A DNA stretch of 64,000 nucleotides, taken from NCBI RefSeq assembly GCF_003086295.3, contig NC_092043.1:49938598-50002597 (forward strand), given 5' to 3'. A model generated the notes under the pieces. That model was given only the letters and a program-made list of their open reading frames with translations, did no database searches and had not been told where the DNA came from. The stretch comes from Arachis hypogaea (lineage: Eukaryota > Streptophyta > Magnoliopsida > Fabales > Fabaceae). Positions 35,219 through 47,162 of this stretch are shown here, piece after piece. Position 1 is the first letter of the stretch, and every line of letters begins with the position of its first letter. Position numbers and translations under genes: made by a program.

Positions 35219-35385
35219 AAAAGATAAACTAGTTTTAATTTTTTAGTAAGACTTGAAATTAAATTGTCTCACTTAACAAAAAAGATAAATTAGTTTTAAT
35301 TTTTTAGTAAGACTTAAAATTAAATTGTCTAACTTAAAAAAAAAGATAAACTAGTTTTAATTTTTTAGTAAGACTTAAAATGTAC
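35219..35385. repeat. Tandem repeat, unit about 60 bp, almost three copies
   Basis: Three successive copies of AAGATAAACTAGTTTTAATT, TTTTAGTAAGACTT.AAATT and AAATTGTCT.ACTTAA begin near 35221, 35282 and 35343. The third stops after AGTAAGACTTAAAAT. Confidence 0.8.
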
Positions 35386-35719
35386 TCATATGATTAATTA
35401 TATTTATTTGATTTTTAAAAAATACTAGTGGTTAATTTTTTTATTTCAATAGATTTATATTATTTTTAAATTAAAAAATATACTTATTTAAAATAATATG
35501 AGTACGTTGATTTAAATTTAACAAAATTTTAAAATAATAAAAATATGTTTATTTAAAATATTAAAATTTTAAATTTTAAATAAACTTACTAATATTAATT
35601 TTAAATTTTATTTAAAATAATATAAATATGTTTATTTAAATTAAAAAATTAAAATAATAAGAATATATTTATTGAGCACCTTCTTTCATAATAATTTCTT
35701 GAGCATCTTTAATCTCGCT

Positions 35720-35769
<50 letters not shown>
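35720..35769. repeat. (CA)n(TA)n microsatellite
   Basis: CACACACACA followed by about 20 TA units. Confidence 0.9.
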
Positions 35770-35773
<4 letters not shown>

Positions 35774-36294
35774 CTCTCCTCGTAAACTGTGGAGCCTACA
35801 AGAATTTATGAGTTTAAAAAATTCTTCATAAACTATGATTGACTATAGGATTTTAAGATCACATTGTTTTTTTCTTAAACCGTAGTCACCTGTCACGGTT
35901 TACTTTTAAAATTTCTCCTTCACAAACGTTGTAAATTGCCATGATTTACATGTAAATAAGAAACTGTAATTAGCTCCCACAAATTACATAATATTAAAAT
36001 AAGACATGTACGTAAAGAAGTTTTATTTGTTGCAATGAGATAAACGTTTCTCTCAATTAATTTATTTAATTACATTGCCCAAAATATAGTGAACAGTATT
36101 CAAAATATATAATTACATCAAGTTGACTAATTGAGCAGATGTTTAATTTAAATGAATTAATGTTCATTAAATATTAATCTTAATTTTGAAAAATAAATAG
36201 AAATAATTATTCACAACTCATCCAATTGGAGGTTGGTTCCTCACATTATTTGTCTTGCTCTTTTTTTTCGATTTTTTACCTTATTTTTTAATAT

Positions 36295-36450
36295 AGCAGA
36301 TTAAGAATTAATCTGTTGCGTATATAAGCTCTATTTAAAAATTTATCATTAGTCAATAAATTAATATATATATATAAATTATAATTTAAAATTTTAACAC
36401 TTATTTAAATAAATTAATAAATTAATCATTATACCAATCTAGTGGTCAGC
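36295..36450 (-). repeat. SINE family, copy 7 (reverse)
   Basis: The reverse complement gives the family order: ACTTAAATAAGT-like head, TTTAAATAGAGCTTATATAC, ACAGATTAATTCTTAATCTG. On the + strand it is seen as CAGATTAAGAATTAATCTG, GCTCTATTTAAAAATTTATC, CTTATTTAAATAAATTAATA and CTAGTGGTCAGC. Confidence 0.6.
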
Positions 36451-36554
36451 TCTTATGCGTCATTGTAAATTTATAAAATTCAATTTGGGTAAACAATTTA
36501 ATTAAACTCATTTTAAAAAAATAGTTTAAATAATAAATGGCTATATTAAAAATA

Positions 36555-38261
36555 GGGTTAATAGTTAAATTCATCCTTAAAAGATTACTCATTCTTTAAA
36601 TTAGTCATCAAAAGATTTTTTTAGTTATATTAGTTCTTAAAAGATAAAACATAAGTCAAAGTGATCCTTCCGTTAGTTAAATGATGACGTGGTAGGTTAA
36701 TGCTACGTGTCACAATATTATTAGTTGACGTGTCAGGTAAGTGACACTTAGCATGTCACGTGTTACTTGACGTATAAAAAAGTTATTTATAATCAAAATA
36801 GTTCCTGAAAATTTAGACGTAAGTCATTTTCATTCTTAAAATTGTGAAAATTAATTAAATTAGTCCTTATATAATTTTTTTATTTTTGTCATAATATTAA
36901 ATTTGAAGTATTTTTTGATAGTACCAATTTTAATATTAATTATTAGACCTTAATAAATAATTTTTTTTTTACATAAAATAATAAAAAAATTAAACTATTA
37001 TAAATTTATTTTGTCATTTGTATTTTAAATTATAATTTTTTATTTAAATAAATTTATCAAATTATTATTGATTATATATTTAAAATTTTAATATTTTAAA
37101 TTTATAGTTTTTTTTTAAAACAACTACTATATTTATTTAGTGAGATATAAAAGATTAAAACATTTAAAATAACTACTATGTTTATTTAGTGGAAATTAAA
37201 ATATTAAAACTCTAGTTTTTTAATATTTTAAAATAACTATTATATTTATTTAGTGAAATTAAAAATGTTAAAACTCTAGTTTTTTAATATTTTAAAACAA
37301 CTACTATATTTATTTAGTGAGATATAAAAGATTAAAATATGTAAAATAACTACTATATTTATTTAGTGAAATCCAAAATATATTTAGTGAAATCCAAAAT
37401 AATATTTTAGATTTCACTAAATAAATATAGTAGTTATTTTAAATGTTTTAATCTTTTATATCTCATTAAATAACTATAGTAGTTATTTAAAAAAATATAT
37501 TAAAATATTGAGATTCAACAAGTGATCTCAAGAATTGATTTTTTAATTATTGAATTCTACCATATATATTAAACAATAATAAAAAACATAATTTTAAACT
37601 TTAAAAGATTTAAATTTTAAAATAAATATTATATTATGTAGTAAGATTTTAAATATTAAATTTTTTAATATATAATCAATAATAATTTAATAAATTTGTT
37701 TAAAAAAAATTTACTATAAAAAATTACAATTTGAAAATATAAAATTTAAGATACAAATAACAAAATAACTTTATAATAATTAATTATTTTTATTATTTTA
37801 TGTAAAAAAATTTATTTATTATGGTCTAAAAAATAATATAAAATTAGTACTATAAAAAGTATTTTAAATTTAATATTATAAAAAAATAAAAAAAAATTAT
37901 ATAAGGACTAATTTGATTAATTTTTAAAATTTTAAGGATAAAAATGATTTACGTCTAAACTTTTAAGGACTATTTTGATTATAAATAACTTTTCTACACG
38001 TCAAGTGACACGTGGCATGCTAGGTATCACTAACTTGAGACGTCAACTAATCATATTATGACATGTGACATTAATCTACCATGTTATCATGCCTCGCAGC
38101 ACTTAACGTGACACATCATCATGCCGTCATCATCTAACTAACGGAAGGACCAATTTGACTTATAGGTTTTATCTTTTAAGGACGAATATGACTAAAAAAA
38201 TCTTTTGAAGACTAATTTGAAGAATTGATGATCTTTTAGGGACGAATTTGACTATTAACTC
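36555..38261. mobile_element. Non-autonomous Mutator-type element forming a near-complete 1.7-kb palindrome
   Basis: The termini GGGTTAATAGTTAAATTC and the reverse complement of GAATTTGACTATTAACTC match. They are flanked by an exact 10-bp direct repeat ATTAAAAATA (36545-36554 and 38262-38271). The two arms, each about 840 bp, pair along almost their full length around a centre near 37395. Landmarks are the outer arms (TTAACGGAAGGAC / GTCCTTCCGTTAG), GACGTGTCA and ACACGTGGCATG boxes, TTTTAGACCATAATAAATAA-type inner arms and TTTATTTAGTGAAATC at the centre. No reading frame. Long inverted ends and a 9-10-bp duplication point to the Mutator superfamily. A transcript across it would fold into one long hairpin. 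Confidence 0.8.
37120..37460. repeat. Short tandem units at the palindrome centre
   Basis: AACTACTAT[A/G]TTTATTTAGTG recurs about five times at roughly 60-70-bp spacing on the left side (from 37123), then in inverse orientation on the right (CACTAAATAAATATAGTAGT at about 37415, and again near 37465). It is part of the element 36555-38261. Confidence 0.65.
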
Positions 38262-38271
38262 ATTAAAAATA

Positions 38272-40227
38272 GCTTATAAATAAGTTATTTTGTATTTGAA
38301 TTTTAATTCTAAAAAAAACTTATTTTATAAAAATGTGATAAAAAATAGTAGTTATGAGACAAGTCATTTTTTTATTTTTCTATAATCTCCTAAATAATTT
38401 CTTAAAAAATTATAATTTAATTTTAAAAATTATACCAAATATTAATATTATTACTTTTCATAAGTCAAAAACTTAAAATAAATACTTTTAAAATTTTTTA
38501 AACGAACTCTAAATGTTCTCCCTCATTAATAGTAATAGCAATAAATTCATAGGGATAGGTATTAGGTAGTGAAAAAAAAAAGTCATTAGTTAAAAAATAG
38601 ATAAAAATTTAACTATATTTAATTTCATATAAAATTAATAGTTAAAAATAATTAAATAATTTAATAAATTTGATTAAATTATTATTTAATAATTTTTAAT
38701 TATTAACTTTATATAAAATTTAACGATTCTCAATTATTAGCTTTATATGAAATTACCTACACTTCAATTTCTACCAAAAAAAAGATGATATAGTAAGTGA
38801 GTAACAATGTACGGTTGTTTAGTTTTCATGTAAACATGGACTCTCCTCAATTGATAACATCTAACGTACAATAATAATGGCATCATCTTTTTTTCTTATT
38901 CTAATATTTTACAAAACCTTAACCTAGCCTCACACACACGTTTAGTTAATTGAGTACAATAAAAATCACAAAATATTAACATGATGTAGAAATTACTAAA
39001 CAAAAACATTTTAAGCAATATACTTGTAATTATTAAAATACTTAATATAATCCATATAAAATATTAAATTAAAAATATTATAAATAAAAAATATAAAATA
39101 ATTCTAAAAAAACAAATCTATCATTAAAAAATTAAATATTTAATCAAAATTTAATCAAAATTAATTTAAATATAAAATATATATTATTTTCAAAAAAATT
39201 AACCGATTTTTTTATATAAAATTTAATCGGTTGATCTAGTTCATTAAGTTTTTTATTTTATTTTTATAATAAATTTTACCATTTTTTGAAATTGATTTTC
39301 TTTAATCAAACTAATGATTACTTCTCAATTAATCTAATTGAATCTACCAATTTCATCCGACTTTTAAAACTATCAAAACACCACACATCATGTAATATCA
39401 GAAAATAATAAATAGAATAAAATGACAAATAAAATTTAAAAAATTTATATTTTAGACAGATTAATTTTAAAAAATAATTACTAATAAAAATTTTTAGTAA
39501 CAAATATAGATAAATTAATTTAAATTAATTTTTTTTAATTATAAAAATTAATTTAAATATAGTATATTTATATTTTTATTTTAAACAATTTAATTAATAT
39601 TTTTTAATTAAAAGTTAATCTATTTAAAATATAAATTTTAAAGATTTATTTGTTATTTTATTTATATAAATATAAATAAATAGATAATAAAAGAGAGAGA
39701 TGAGAGAGGGAGAGAAGAAAGTGACAAGATGAACGGTCAACAAAGTAAATAAGCAACAGAGTAAGGGAAAATACGAACGAGATGGGGGGAGGGACCATAT
39801 TTGTTTCATGTTTGTGTGAAGATAAGATTTCCACGCGTTACAAGGTGAAGAGGATCGGAGCAAAGTATTTAGTTTATTTTATTAGTACTAACTAAATACT
39901 AAATTAAATTAATTACGTGTAACGGTGGCAAGTAATGTAATGTGTGAAGAAATTAAAATAAATAAAACACATAGAAAATGAATGTGTTGTCGCGTGCCGC
40001 TTGGTTAGGAGACTGTCTTGAACAGTCACTGCTTGCTATTGCTATGTTATGTAACTTATTGTTTTGTTTTCAAAACCAAAACGTAACCACCCCAACAAAA
40101 CTGCGTAACAATTTTAAATACTGATTGGGACTTGGGACTTGGAACGAGGCAAGAATTTAATTTTAGTAGTATTGGTATTTAGTAGCTTGTAATTTTAAAT
40201 TTCTTTTTGTTTCTTTCTTATGTGGAA
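38272..40227. other. Intergenic with a small hairpin, no gene seen
   Basis: A hairpin at about 38620-38725 has arms CATATAAAATTAATAGTTAA and TTAATTATTAACTTTATATA-type. Outer fragments TTAGGTAGTG and ATTACCTACA may be ends of a MITE at 38560-38780. A purine-rich tract lies at 39690-39800. No coding region is supported. Confidence 0.4.
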
Positions 40228-40592
40228 GGCTGCGTTTGGTTCCTCAGACTAGATATAGAGATTAAAAAAATTAGTATTTTTATATTTTATTTGATAATAA
40301 ATTAAAATAAATTATAAAAATGTAATTTATTTTTATCTTTTGTTTAAAAAATTAAAAAATATATATAATACTAAAAATATAATTATACAAAATTAATAAC
40401 ACTAATAAAAATATTAAAAAATAAATTATATTTTTTATTAATATTTTTATATTTTTTTATTATGATACATACAAAATATATTAATTTAATATTTTTAAAT
40501 ATAATATCTCTATTTATATGTCATCTGTTAAATACAAATTTATATCTCTATATGTCTATTTCAATATTTTATACCGATAAACACACGCAGCC
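40228..40592. mobile_element. MITE, GGCTGCGTTTG family, copy A
   Basis: Starts GGCTGCGTTTGGTTCCTCAG and ends CCGATAAACACACGCAGCC, inverted termini of about 19 bp with mismatches. A similar-sized relative is nested at 55800-56159. Interior block AATAAATTAAAATAAATTAT is shared. No coding capacity. Confidence 0.6.
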
Positions 40593-41618
40593 TAGGACAT
40601 TTGTTTCCCTCTCTAGATGTGGAATTCATGTCATTGACCATATAATAAGGTCAACTTTTTATGCACGTTATTCAAATTTGTTTTAGAAATATTTTATGCA
40701 TGTTTTACATTTTTTTCAATAAAATTATTAGTTTGTGTAATAAATCAAATTTTCATAAAAAAAATCAAATATTTTTATAGTAGTATAATCAAACTAGTGA
40801 TTATAAAAATTACATGACTATATTTTTATAATTTTATTCGCATTTTGATTATAAATATAAATCTGAATTGATTATATTATTTTTAAAATTTGATTATAAA
40901 TATTGTGATTATTTCATATTTAATATATATTTTTATATAAATAATTAATTGGTGTCTATTTTGTGTCTTTAATACGATTGTTTATTATTAGTAGGAGATT
41001 GATTATAGTAAGTAGCTTGTTTATATTATTGTTTATTACATGCTATGTAATGCTGACGTGTATGTCTTTGCTAATGTGACATGTTAGAATAAAATGGCAT
41101 GTGTTAACTTATGGTTGATTAACTAAGTAATAATAAAATTATCGTAAAAACAACATTGAGATTTTTAAAAATTTTAATGATTAAAATAATGTATAATTTT
41201 AAAAATCAAATAAAGAGACCAAAAACAAGGGATTTAGCCAGAAAAATTCGTGGCTAAACTCTAAAAAAACGGTAACAATTATATTTTAGCAATAAATAAA
41301 CATTCGTAGTTAAAGAGGGTGATGTGTTTTTAATTAGTCACATTTTTTATTCTATTAGTTATAGTTTTAATATTTGTAGAGACATTTTGTTAGGCACAAT
41401 TTTAACAGGTTCAGACACGTTTTTTTTTTGTGACAAAATGAAAGAATGTACAAAAAAATAATTATTTCTATCACACTTTGTCCATGATAAAATTGGTCAG
41501 ACCGAATTTTTTTGCCATGCTTTTGTTCGTGACTAACGATAAAAGTTAAATTAAAAAAACATCATAATAAAAAAGCTCCTTAATATAAAATTTTACCAGA
41601 TAAGATTAAAAAAAATAG

Positions 41619-42535
41619 ACTAAACCACCAAAAGTAACCATAAAAAATTGATTCACTGATAACAGTAACCATGGAAGATCATAACTGTTCAAATACTTAC
41701 AATTGATTTGTTCCGTTTGTCAAAAATAGCCAAACACCACATTTTTTAACCTTCGTGGGTATGTTAACATTCTAACTGTGGTCTGTTGGAGTAATCGTCA
41801 CATCTTGATTAGCAACACCACATTCATGCTCATTGAGTCTTTAAATCAAACACTCTGCCAAACTTTGCCATTCCCCATCAATTTCATCAACCCAAACAAA
41901 ATAATTGTAATCTCAACTCTACAGAAGCCAAAAAATCGAAATATCAGAGATGCAGAGGAACCCTATACTTGTCTAATTATCATAAATAATGTTTCATACC
42001 TTCGAAAAGGGGCAACGAATGAACCATCTTTCGGGATTAATAACTGTTAAATATTCCAACAAGACAACATGCTCACCACAGTGATATCTTTCATGCATAA
42101 TTTTCTTCTTCTTTATTTTTGAATGTGAAGCTCCTAAAAAAATCTGCTTCCTTCACTTGTAGTTACTTCTCTCCTTTACATTGCTCAAATTCTATGAGAA
42201 TAAATTAATTCAGGAACTCGGATTCTTTATTTATAGTTACCTTGGATGATTGTGCTCGGGATAATTTTACCCTATAAAAAATGGGTTTCAACTAAAAAAA
42301 ACGAAGAATTAGGGTTCAAATTGACCCTAAATGATACTAAATACATGTATGCCTACCAACACATGTTATCGTCAAAGTAAACAGTCCATGTATGCCACTC
42401 TACTAAGGCTACATTAGCTTTGGCTATTTTTTGACAAACGGAGCAAATCAATTGTGGATATTTGAGGAGTTATGATCTTCCATAGTTACTTTTGTCAGCG
42501 AATCAATCTTTCATGGTTACTTTTGGTAGTTTAGT
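41619..42535 (-). mobile_element. TIR element (MULE-like) carrying a GRF-type zinc finger fragment
   Basis: About 115-bp inverted arms. The left arm has ACTAAACCACCAAAAGTAAC, CATGGAAGATCATAACTG and TTTGTTCCGTTTGTCAAAAA (41619-41733). The right arm, at about 42420-42535, has TTTTTTGACAAACGGAGCAA, CAGCGAATCAATCTTTCATG and GTTACTTTTGGTAGTTTAGT. On the - strand the interior codes for a zinc-finger piece. A-rich DNA flanks both ends, so the target duplication is ambiguous. Confidence 0.7.
41950..42099 (-). pseudogene. GRF-type zinc finger exon (element cargo)
   Basis: Reading leftwards from an ATG near 42099: MHERYHCGEHVVLLEYL, then NPERWFIRCPF. It shows the CxC/CG ... NP.R.F..CP pattern of GRF zinc fingers, minus one Cys position that reads His (YHCG). 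A donor-like GTATG follows the CPFRR codons. GRF fingers bind nucleic acid in several plant families and are common cargo or coding parts of legume MULEs. Only this exon is recognisable. Whether it is the element's own gene or a captured one is open. Confidence 0.5.
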
Positions 42536-43465
42536 AAAAAAAAAATAATATTTCTATAAGTATTTTCTATAGTATAAAAGTATGAAATTAACTAATACTT
42601 AGTATTGAAAAGTAAATATCCTGGATTACATAGGTTTAATGTTAAAAAAATATTCAAATATAACTATTACAAAATAAATATCAGACTTTGCTAAAATCAT
42701 ACAAAAAATTGAAAGCCTAAAAGTACCCAGACAAAATGTATTTATTAATTTCTACATTTCTTGTTACACATACAATCTATATGCAAAAAAAATGTAACTT
42801 CAGCCACGAATTATACATCCTGTCAATACTTCAGTTACTTTGTGTGTTTTAATAAAATTTGCTAAGCAAGATAGAGATCACAGAATCAAGCTAAGAAATT
42901 AATAAGCCATAATTTGACTCCTTTGAGGATGATCAGAAAAATTAAGGTACAACACTTACTTCGAAAATGTAATTTGTAATTGTTTTGCAGCCTTTAATTG
43001 CTAGTTGCATAATATTTTTTAAAATGTCAATTAGTAGTTTAGGATCTATCTAAAACCAATAACAAAAGAAAGAATGCATATTGGAATAACAAAAAAGAAA
43101 GGTCTAAAATTAATTTACATTGTTGATTAAAAAATATATAAAAATAAAATAATGCCAAAAAAAATTAACATGAAGAAGTACAACTTTATTCAATGTTGGT
43201 AGAATTCTAACAGTAACGTCATGACCTTTAGCATTGTCTTCTACTTAGTTTAAATTTATCCATATTCATATAAGTTTCAATAATTACAAAGCCACAAAGC
43301 TAAATTAAAAGCTGAACAATTTAAAAGAAAATACAAACTTGCATGAGGATCCCATCGACAAAAAATAAACATAAAAAAGGGACTGCTAAGGTTCATTCCA
43401 ATCTTCTTTGTGATTCATGATTGCTTGTAAAATCTTGATTTTTGCTATTTTGAAACCTTTTTTTG

Positions 43466-44042
43466 GTGACTTAATACTGAATTTAGGGATACAGAAAAAC
43501 TGAACAATAGTCTAAACCTGTGAAAAATTCTTCCGATTTTTTAGTGAGTGAACTTTACATTAGTGCTAGGTAAAAATTATTGAACAAAATAATACTGTAT
43601 TATTGTAAACGTTTATTTGAATTTATTTCAGTCAAATAATTAAAATTTTTAATTTAAATTAATAGTTAACTATAATAAAAAAATATAGAATTATAATATA
43701 TACCATATTTTAAAGACGGCTGATTAGGATTATGAATTTTGGTCCGTTAGATTTAAAAAAATAAAAATAAATTGACAGAAAAAGAAAATATTAAAAATTT
43801 GTAACTGCTTCAAAAATAAACCTACGTTAATTTATGTTGGATATTTTTTTATTAAATTAATAAAAAGATAATAAAAAATAGAAAAATAAAATTTAGAAAA
43901 ACTAATACATATTGTGAATTAAAGAAAAAAATGTACTCTTTTTTATCATGAATTTTATATATACTTTTAACATTTATTTTCAATTAACTAAAATAATAAG
44001 TATGTATTCTTTTTATACTATTTCAATTGATGCATCTTCGGC
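43466..44042 (+). repeat. Tandem duplication, unit 1 (about 575 bp)
   Basis: Matches 44043-44630 along its length with a constant order. Shared blocks include ATTTATTTCAGTCAA, TAATTAAAATTTTTAATTTA, AATTAATAGTTAACTATAAT, ATCATGAATTTTATAT and AGTAAGTGAGCTTTAC-type sequence. No coding content. Confidence 0.75.
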
Positions 44043-44630
44043 AGCTCAATACTAAATTTATCAAGGATACGGAGAAATTGAACAATAATCTGAACATGTG
44101 AGAAAGTTCTTTTGATTTTTTAGTAAGTGAGCTTTACTTTGATTCTAAGTAAAAGTTACTCTTTTTCTTCGTCCAAAATTTCACTTGTGTTATTATAAAT
44201 GTTCATTTGAATTTATTTCAGTCAAGTAATTAAAATTTTTAATTTAAATTAATAGTTAACTATAATAAAAAAATATAAAATTATAATTATATATCATATT
44301 TCAAGGACGGTACATACTAATTAGTATTATGAATTTTGGCTCGTTGAATTTTAAAAAATAAAAAAAAGATTGGAGGAAAAAAATATTAAAATTTTGTAAT
44401 TATTTAAGAAATAAATCTACGTTTAACTTATGTCGGATATTTTTTATTAAATTAATAAAAAGATATAAAAAATAAAAAAATAAAATTTAAGAAAATTAAT
44501 ACATATTGTGAATTAGGGACAAAAAATATATTCTTTTTATCATGAATTTTATATTTTTAACATTCATTCTCAATTAATTAGAGCTATAAGTAGTACTCTT
44601 TTTATATATTATTCCAACTAATGTATATCT
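44043..44630 (+). repeat. Tandem duplication, unit 2 (about 585 bp)
   Basis: Second unit, diverged from the first by substitutions and short indels throughout, so the duplication is not recent. Confidence 0.75.
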
Positions 44631-44814
44631 TATCAATTGAAAATAGATGGAAAAGAGTGAAAAAAAACTAACTATCCACAAACTGGATAAGCCTGCAACC
44701 TTAAAAATTAAAATTTATTATTAAGGTTTAAATTTGGAAAAAAGATAAAACTGCATATAAAATTTTTTAAAGAGATGGAAGGAAATGCTAAAAGCGCGTA
44801 ATCTTTTTTTACTT

Positions 44815-44870
44815 AATTCCATTTAAGGTTTGTCGTTGGCCAATAAATTATTACATGTTAACATGCACAA
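44815..44870 (-). repeat. SINE family, copy 8 (fragment, reverse)
   Basis: ATTCCATTTAAGGTTTGTCG, TTGGCCAATAAATTATTACA and TG correspond in reverse to the CATG..AATAATTTATTGGCCAACGACAAACC segment of the family. Confidence 0.5.
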
Positions 44871-45034
44871 AGTGAAAGTAAACATTGCTTAATTTCATCA
44901 TAGAAAGCATTAGATATGTGGCAATTGAGAAAATTCAGTTCAAGTTGGCCACAAACAAATAAAAACGTGAAAAAAATTTATACAATTTAGCCACACAAAA
45001 AATAAAATGTTGCAAATAGTTACCATAATTATAA

Positions 45035-45098
45035 AGATTTACCGCTGCTTCTTGTTCGTGAATATTTTTCATAGTAAACTACCGTATTTCTGGTAGTG
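45035..45098. mobile_element. Orphan CACTA-type terminus
   Basis: The right border reads ACCGTATTTCTGGTAGTG, the reverse complement of CACTACCAGAAATACGGT, a plant CACTA/En-Spm-type end. Subterminal CCGCTGC and ACGAA motifs precede it. The matching left end was not found. The motif TAGCCA[C/G] at 41230-41260 and near 42795 may be eroded subterminal repeats of the same element. Confidence 0.45.
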
Positions 45099-46167
45099 GT
45101 TGAAGGAGTAAATTTTCCTTCTTACTAACACAAGGAGTGTATTTTTTTTAAACAGTGCATAAAAAATAAATGTATACTATTGTATGTGAAACTATTTTGT
45201 ATTGCACTTATAAAATACAGGGTGGCTCATTTTATAAAATTATAAGTTTATTATATGAATAGCAGAAAGGGTGCAAAATTTTCAAAATAAATTAAACAAT
45301 TTATTTATTCCCAAAACAAATAAAAACAACTTTATTTAATTTATTTTGAAAAAATTTCCGCAAAAGCTCATATCTAAGGAAAAAATTACAAAAGGGCAAA
45401 TCACAAAACATTCAAATTTAATAGGTACTAACATGTCTATTAATCCAACTTTTTTTTTATATAAACATAGTAATAATAATAATAAATTTGAAATTAGTCA
45501 AAATAATAAGTACTGAAAAGTTTTATTTTATAAATTATATATGATCAAAGGTATTTTATAAGAAAATAACTTGGATACCATCTATTCTTATATTCTTTTT
45601 TATACTATATATATAAGTCTTTAATATTTTTTCTTTTAAGATTGAAGTTATAACATAGTTAAAAAAATAAAAAAAAAGTATAGAATTAACTTTTAACTAA
45701 GTCAATAATATAATGGTTTATTTTTTATTATAAAATTATTTTTTAACTCTCATTTTTTAGAGACATTAAATTTTAAAGTTAAGATTTAGGATTTTAACTT
45801 TATTATCTATGATTTAGAATTTCAAAATTAAGTTAAAAAATAATTTAAAAAAACTGTTCATATTAGATGAAAACAATTAATTTTCCAATTAAATTAAAAA
45901 TTAATTCATTCTCTTACAAATAATTTATCATCACTCGTGTAAATAGATTCGACTATGATCTTGTATTTCCTAAGAACAGTGCAATTATCTATCTCACTTA
46001 TCGTATATATGATTAATATAAGTCGCCTATAATTTTAGGGATATGATCGAGATTAAATATATCTAAATTTTTTATTTTATAAACTAATTAATACCTCTTC
46101 ATTAATTTTCTTTAAAAAGAAATAAGTTAATATGAATTGAGTTCATATTTTTTTCTCATTGTGTCTC

Positions 46168-46320
46168 TTGATCCGGTAGATTAAAAATTAATCCGTCATA
46201 ATGAATTTTATTTAAAAATTTGTCGCTAACTAATAGATTGTTGCATGCATAAGATGAGATTCGAATCTCTAACACTTATTTAAACATACTAATAAATTAA
46301 TAATTATTAGGTCAAACCAA
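46168..46320 (-). repeat. tRNA-derived SINE family, copy 9 (reverse, best B box)
   Basis: The reverse complement contains GAGATTCGAATCTC, a good tRNA B box. It is preceded by TTTAAATAAGTGTTA and followed by TTATGCATGCAACAATC, GTTAGCGACAAATTTTTAAA and ATTATGACGGATTAATTTTT. This copy identifies the family as tRNA-derived. Confidence 0.7.
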
Positions 46321-47055
46321 ATTCGTTGTTTAAGAATGATCGCTCTTAATGTTTGAATTCTTCTTTTATTTTATATTTTTTTATATATACTTTTTTTATA
46401 TATAAATATATTCAAATTAATTCTATTATATATTAATTTATTTTTTCTTTGTGTATTTTACTATATGTATGTACTTATTGATATCGTTGTTTTCATTTTC
46501 TTAAAATGTTCTTTAATATGAACCTTTTAATAGAAAAAATTTGTCAGTAATAAAATAGAAAAGACTCAACTAAAAGCTTAAAAATATGGTTAATCACAAA
46601 ATAGAAAATTGTGGATTATTCTACTTTAGTCATGGTAATATGGCACATGCTCCTTAAGATATTTCTCGATTTATTTAGATTAATTTTTTTATTAGTTATA
46701 ACAATTTTTTATTTTAAAAAATAAATAACAATGATAAAAATAATTATAATATAAATTGCTATCGAATATATACATATATATATATATATATATAATGATA
46801 AAAAATCAATTATTGTACATTTAAATTATAATAACGTCAAAATTGTATCTAATAGTTAAATTTAATTATTCATATATTACCAAAATTATAATTATTCTTC
46901 AACATATCCCATTTTTTTCATCTATTGGTAATTTTTCTTATTTTAAATTAAATTTTGAATTAATTGAATTAATATTCTTCTTATTTAATAAATAGCATAG
47001 TTGGCTTGATATTTTTTGTTGATATCTCCTAGTTTATTTAGCCTAATTTATTTTG

Positions 47056-47162
47056 GTTATTCATCTCTTTCTTATTTTATACTAATTCAATTAATTAAAA
47101 TTAATTATAATGATAGTTATTCATCACTTTCTTATTTTATACTAATTCAATTAATTAAAATT
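47056..47162. repeat. 60-bp tandem duplication
   Basis: GTTATTCATC[T/A]CTTTCTTA, TTTTATACTAATTCAATTAA and TTAAAATT occur twice, 60 bp apart, almost identically, so this is a recent event. Confidence 0.85.

Noticed and set aside
46250..46275. Possible tRNA gene (GATTCGAATC)
   Set aside because: Only the B box is good; no cloverleaf can be drawn and the flanks match the SINE family.
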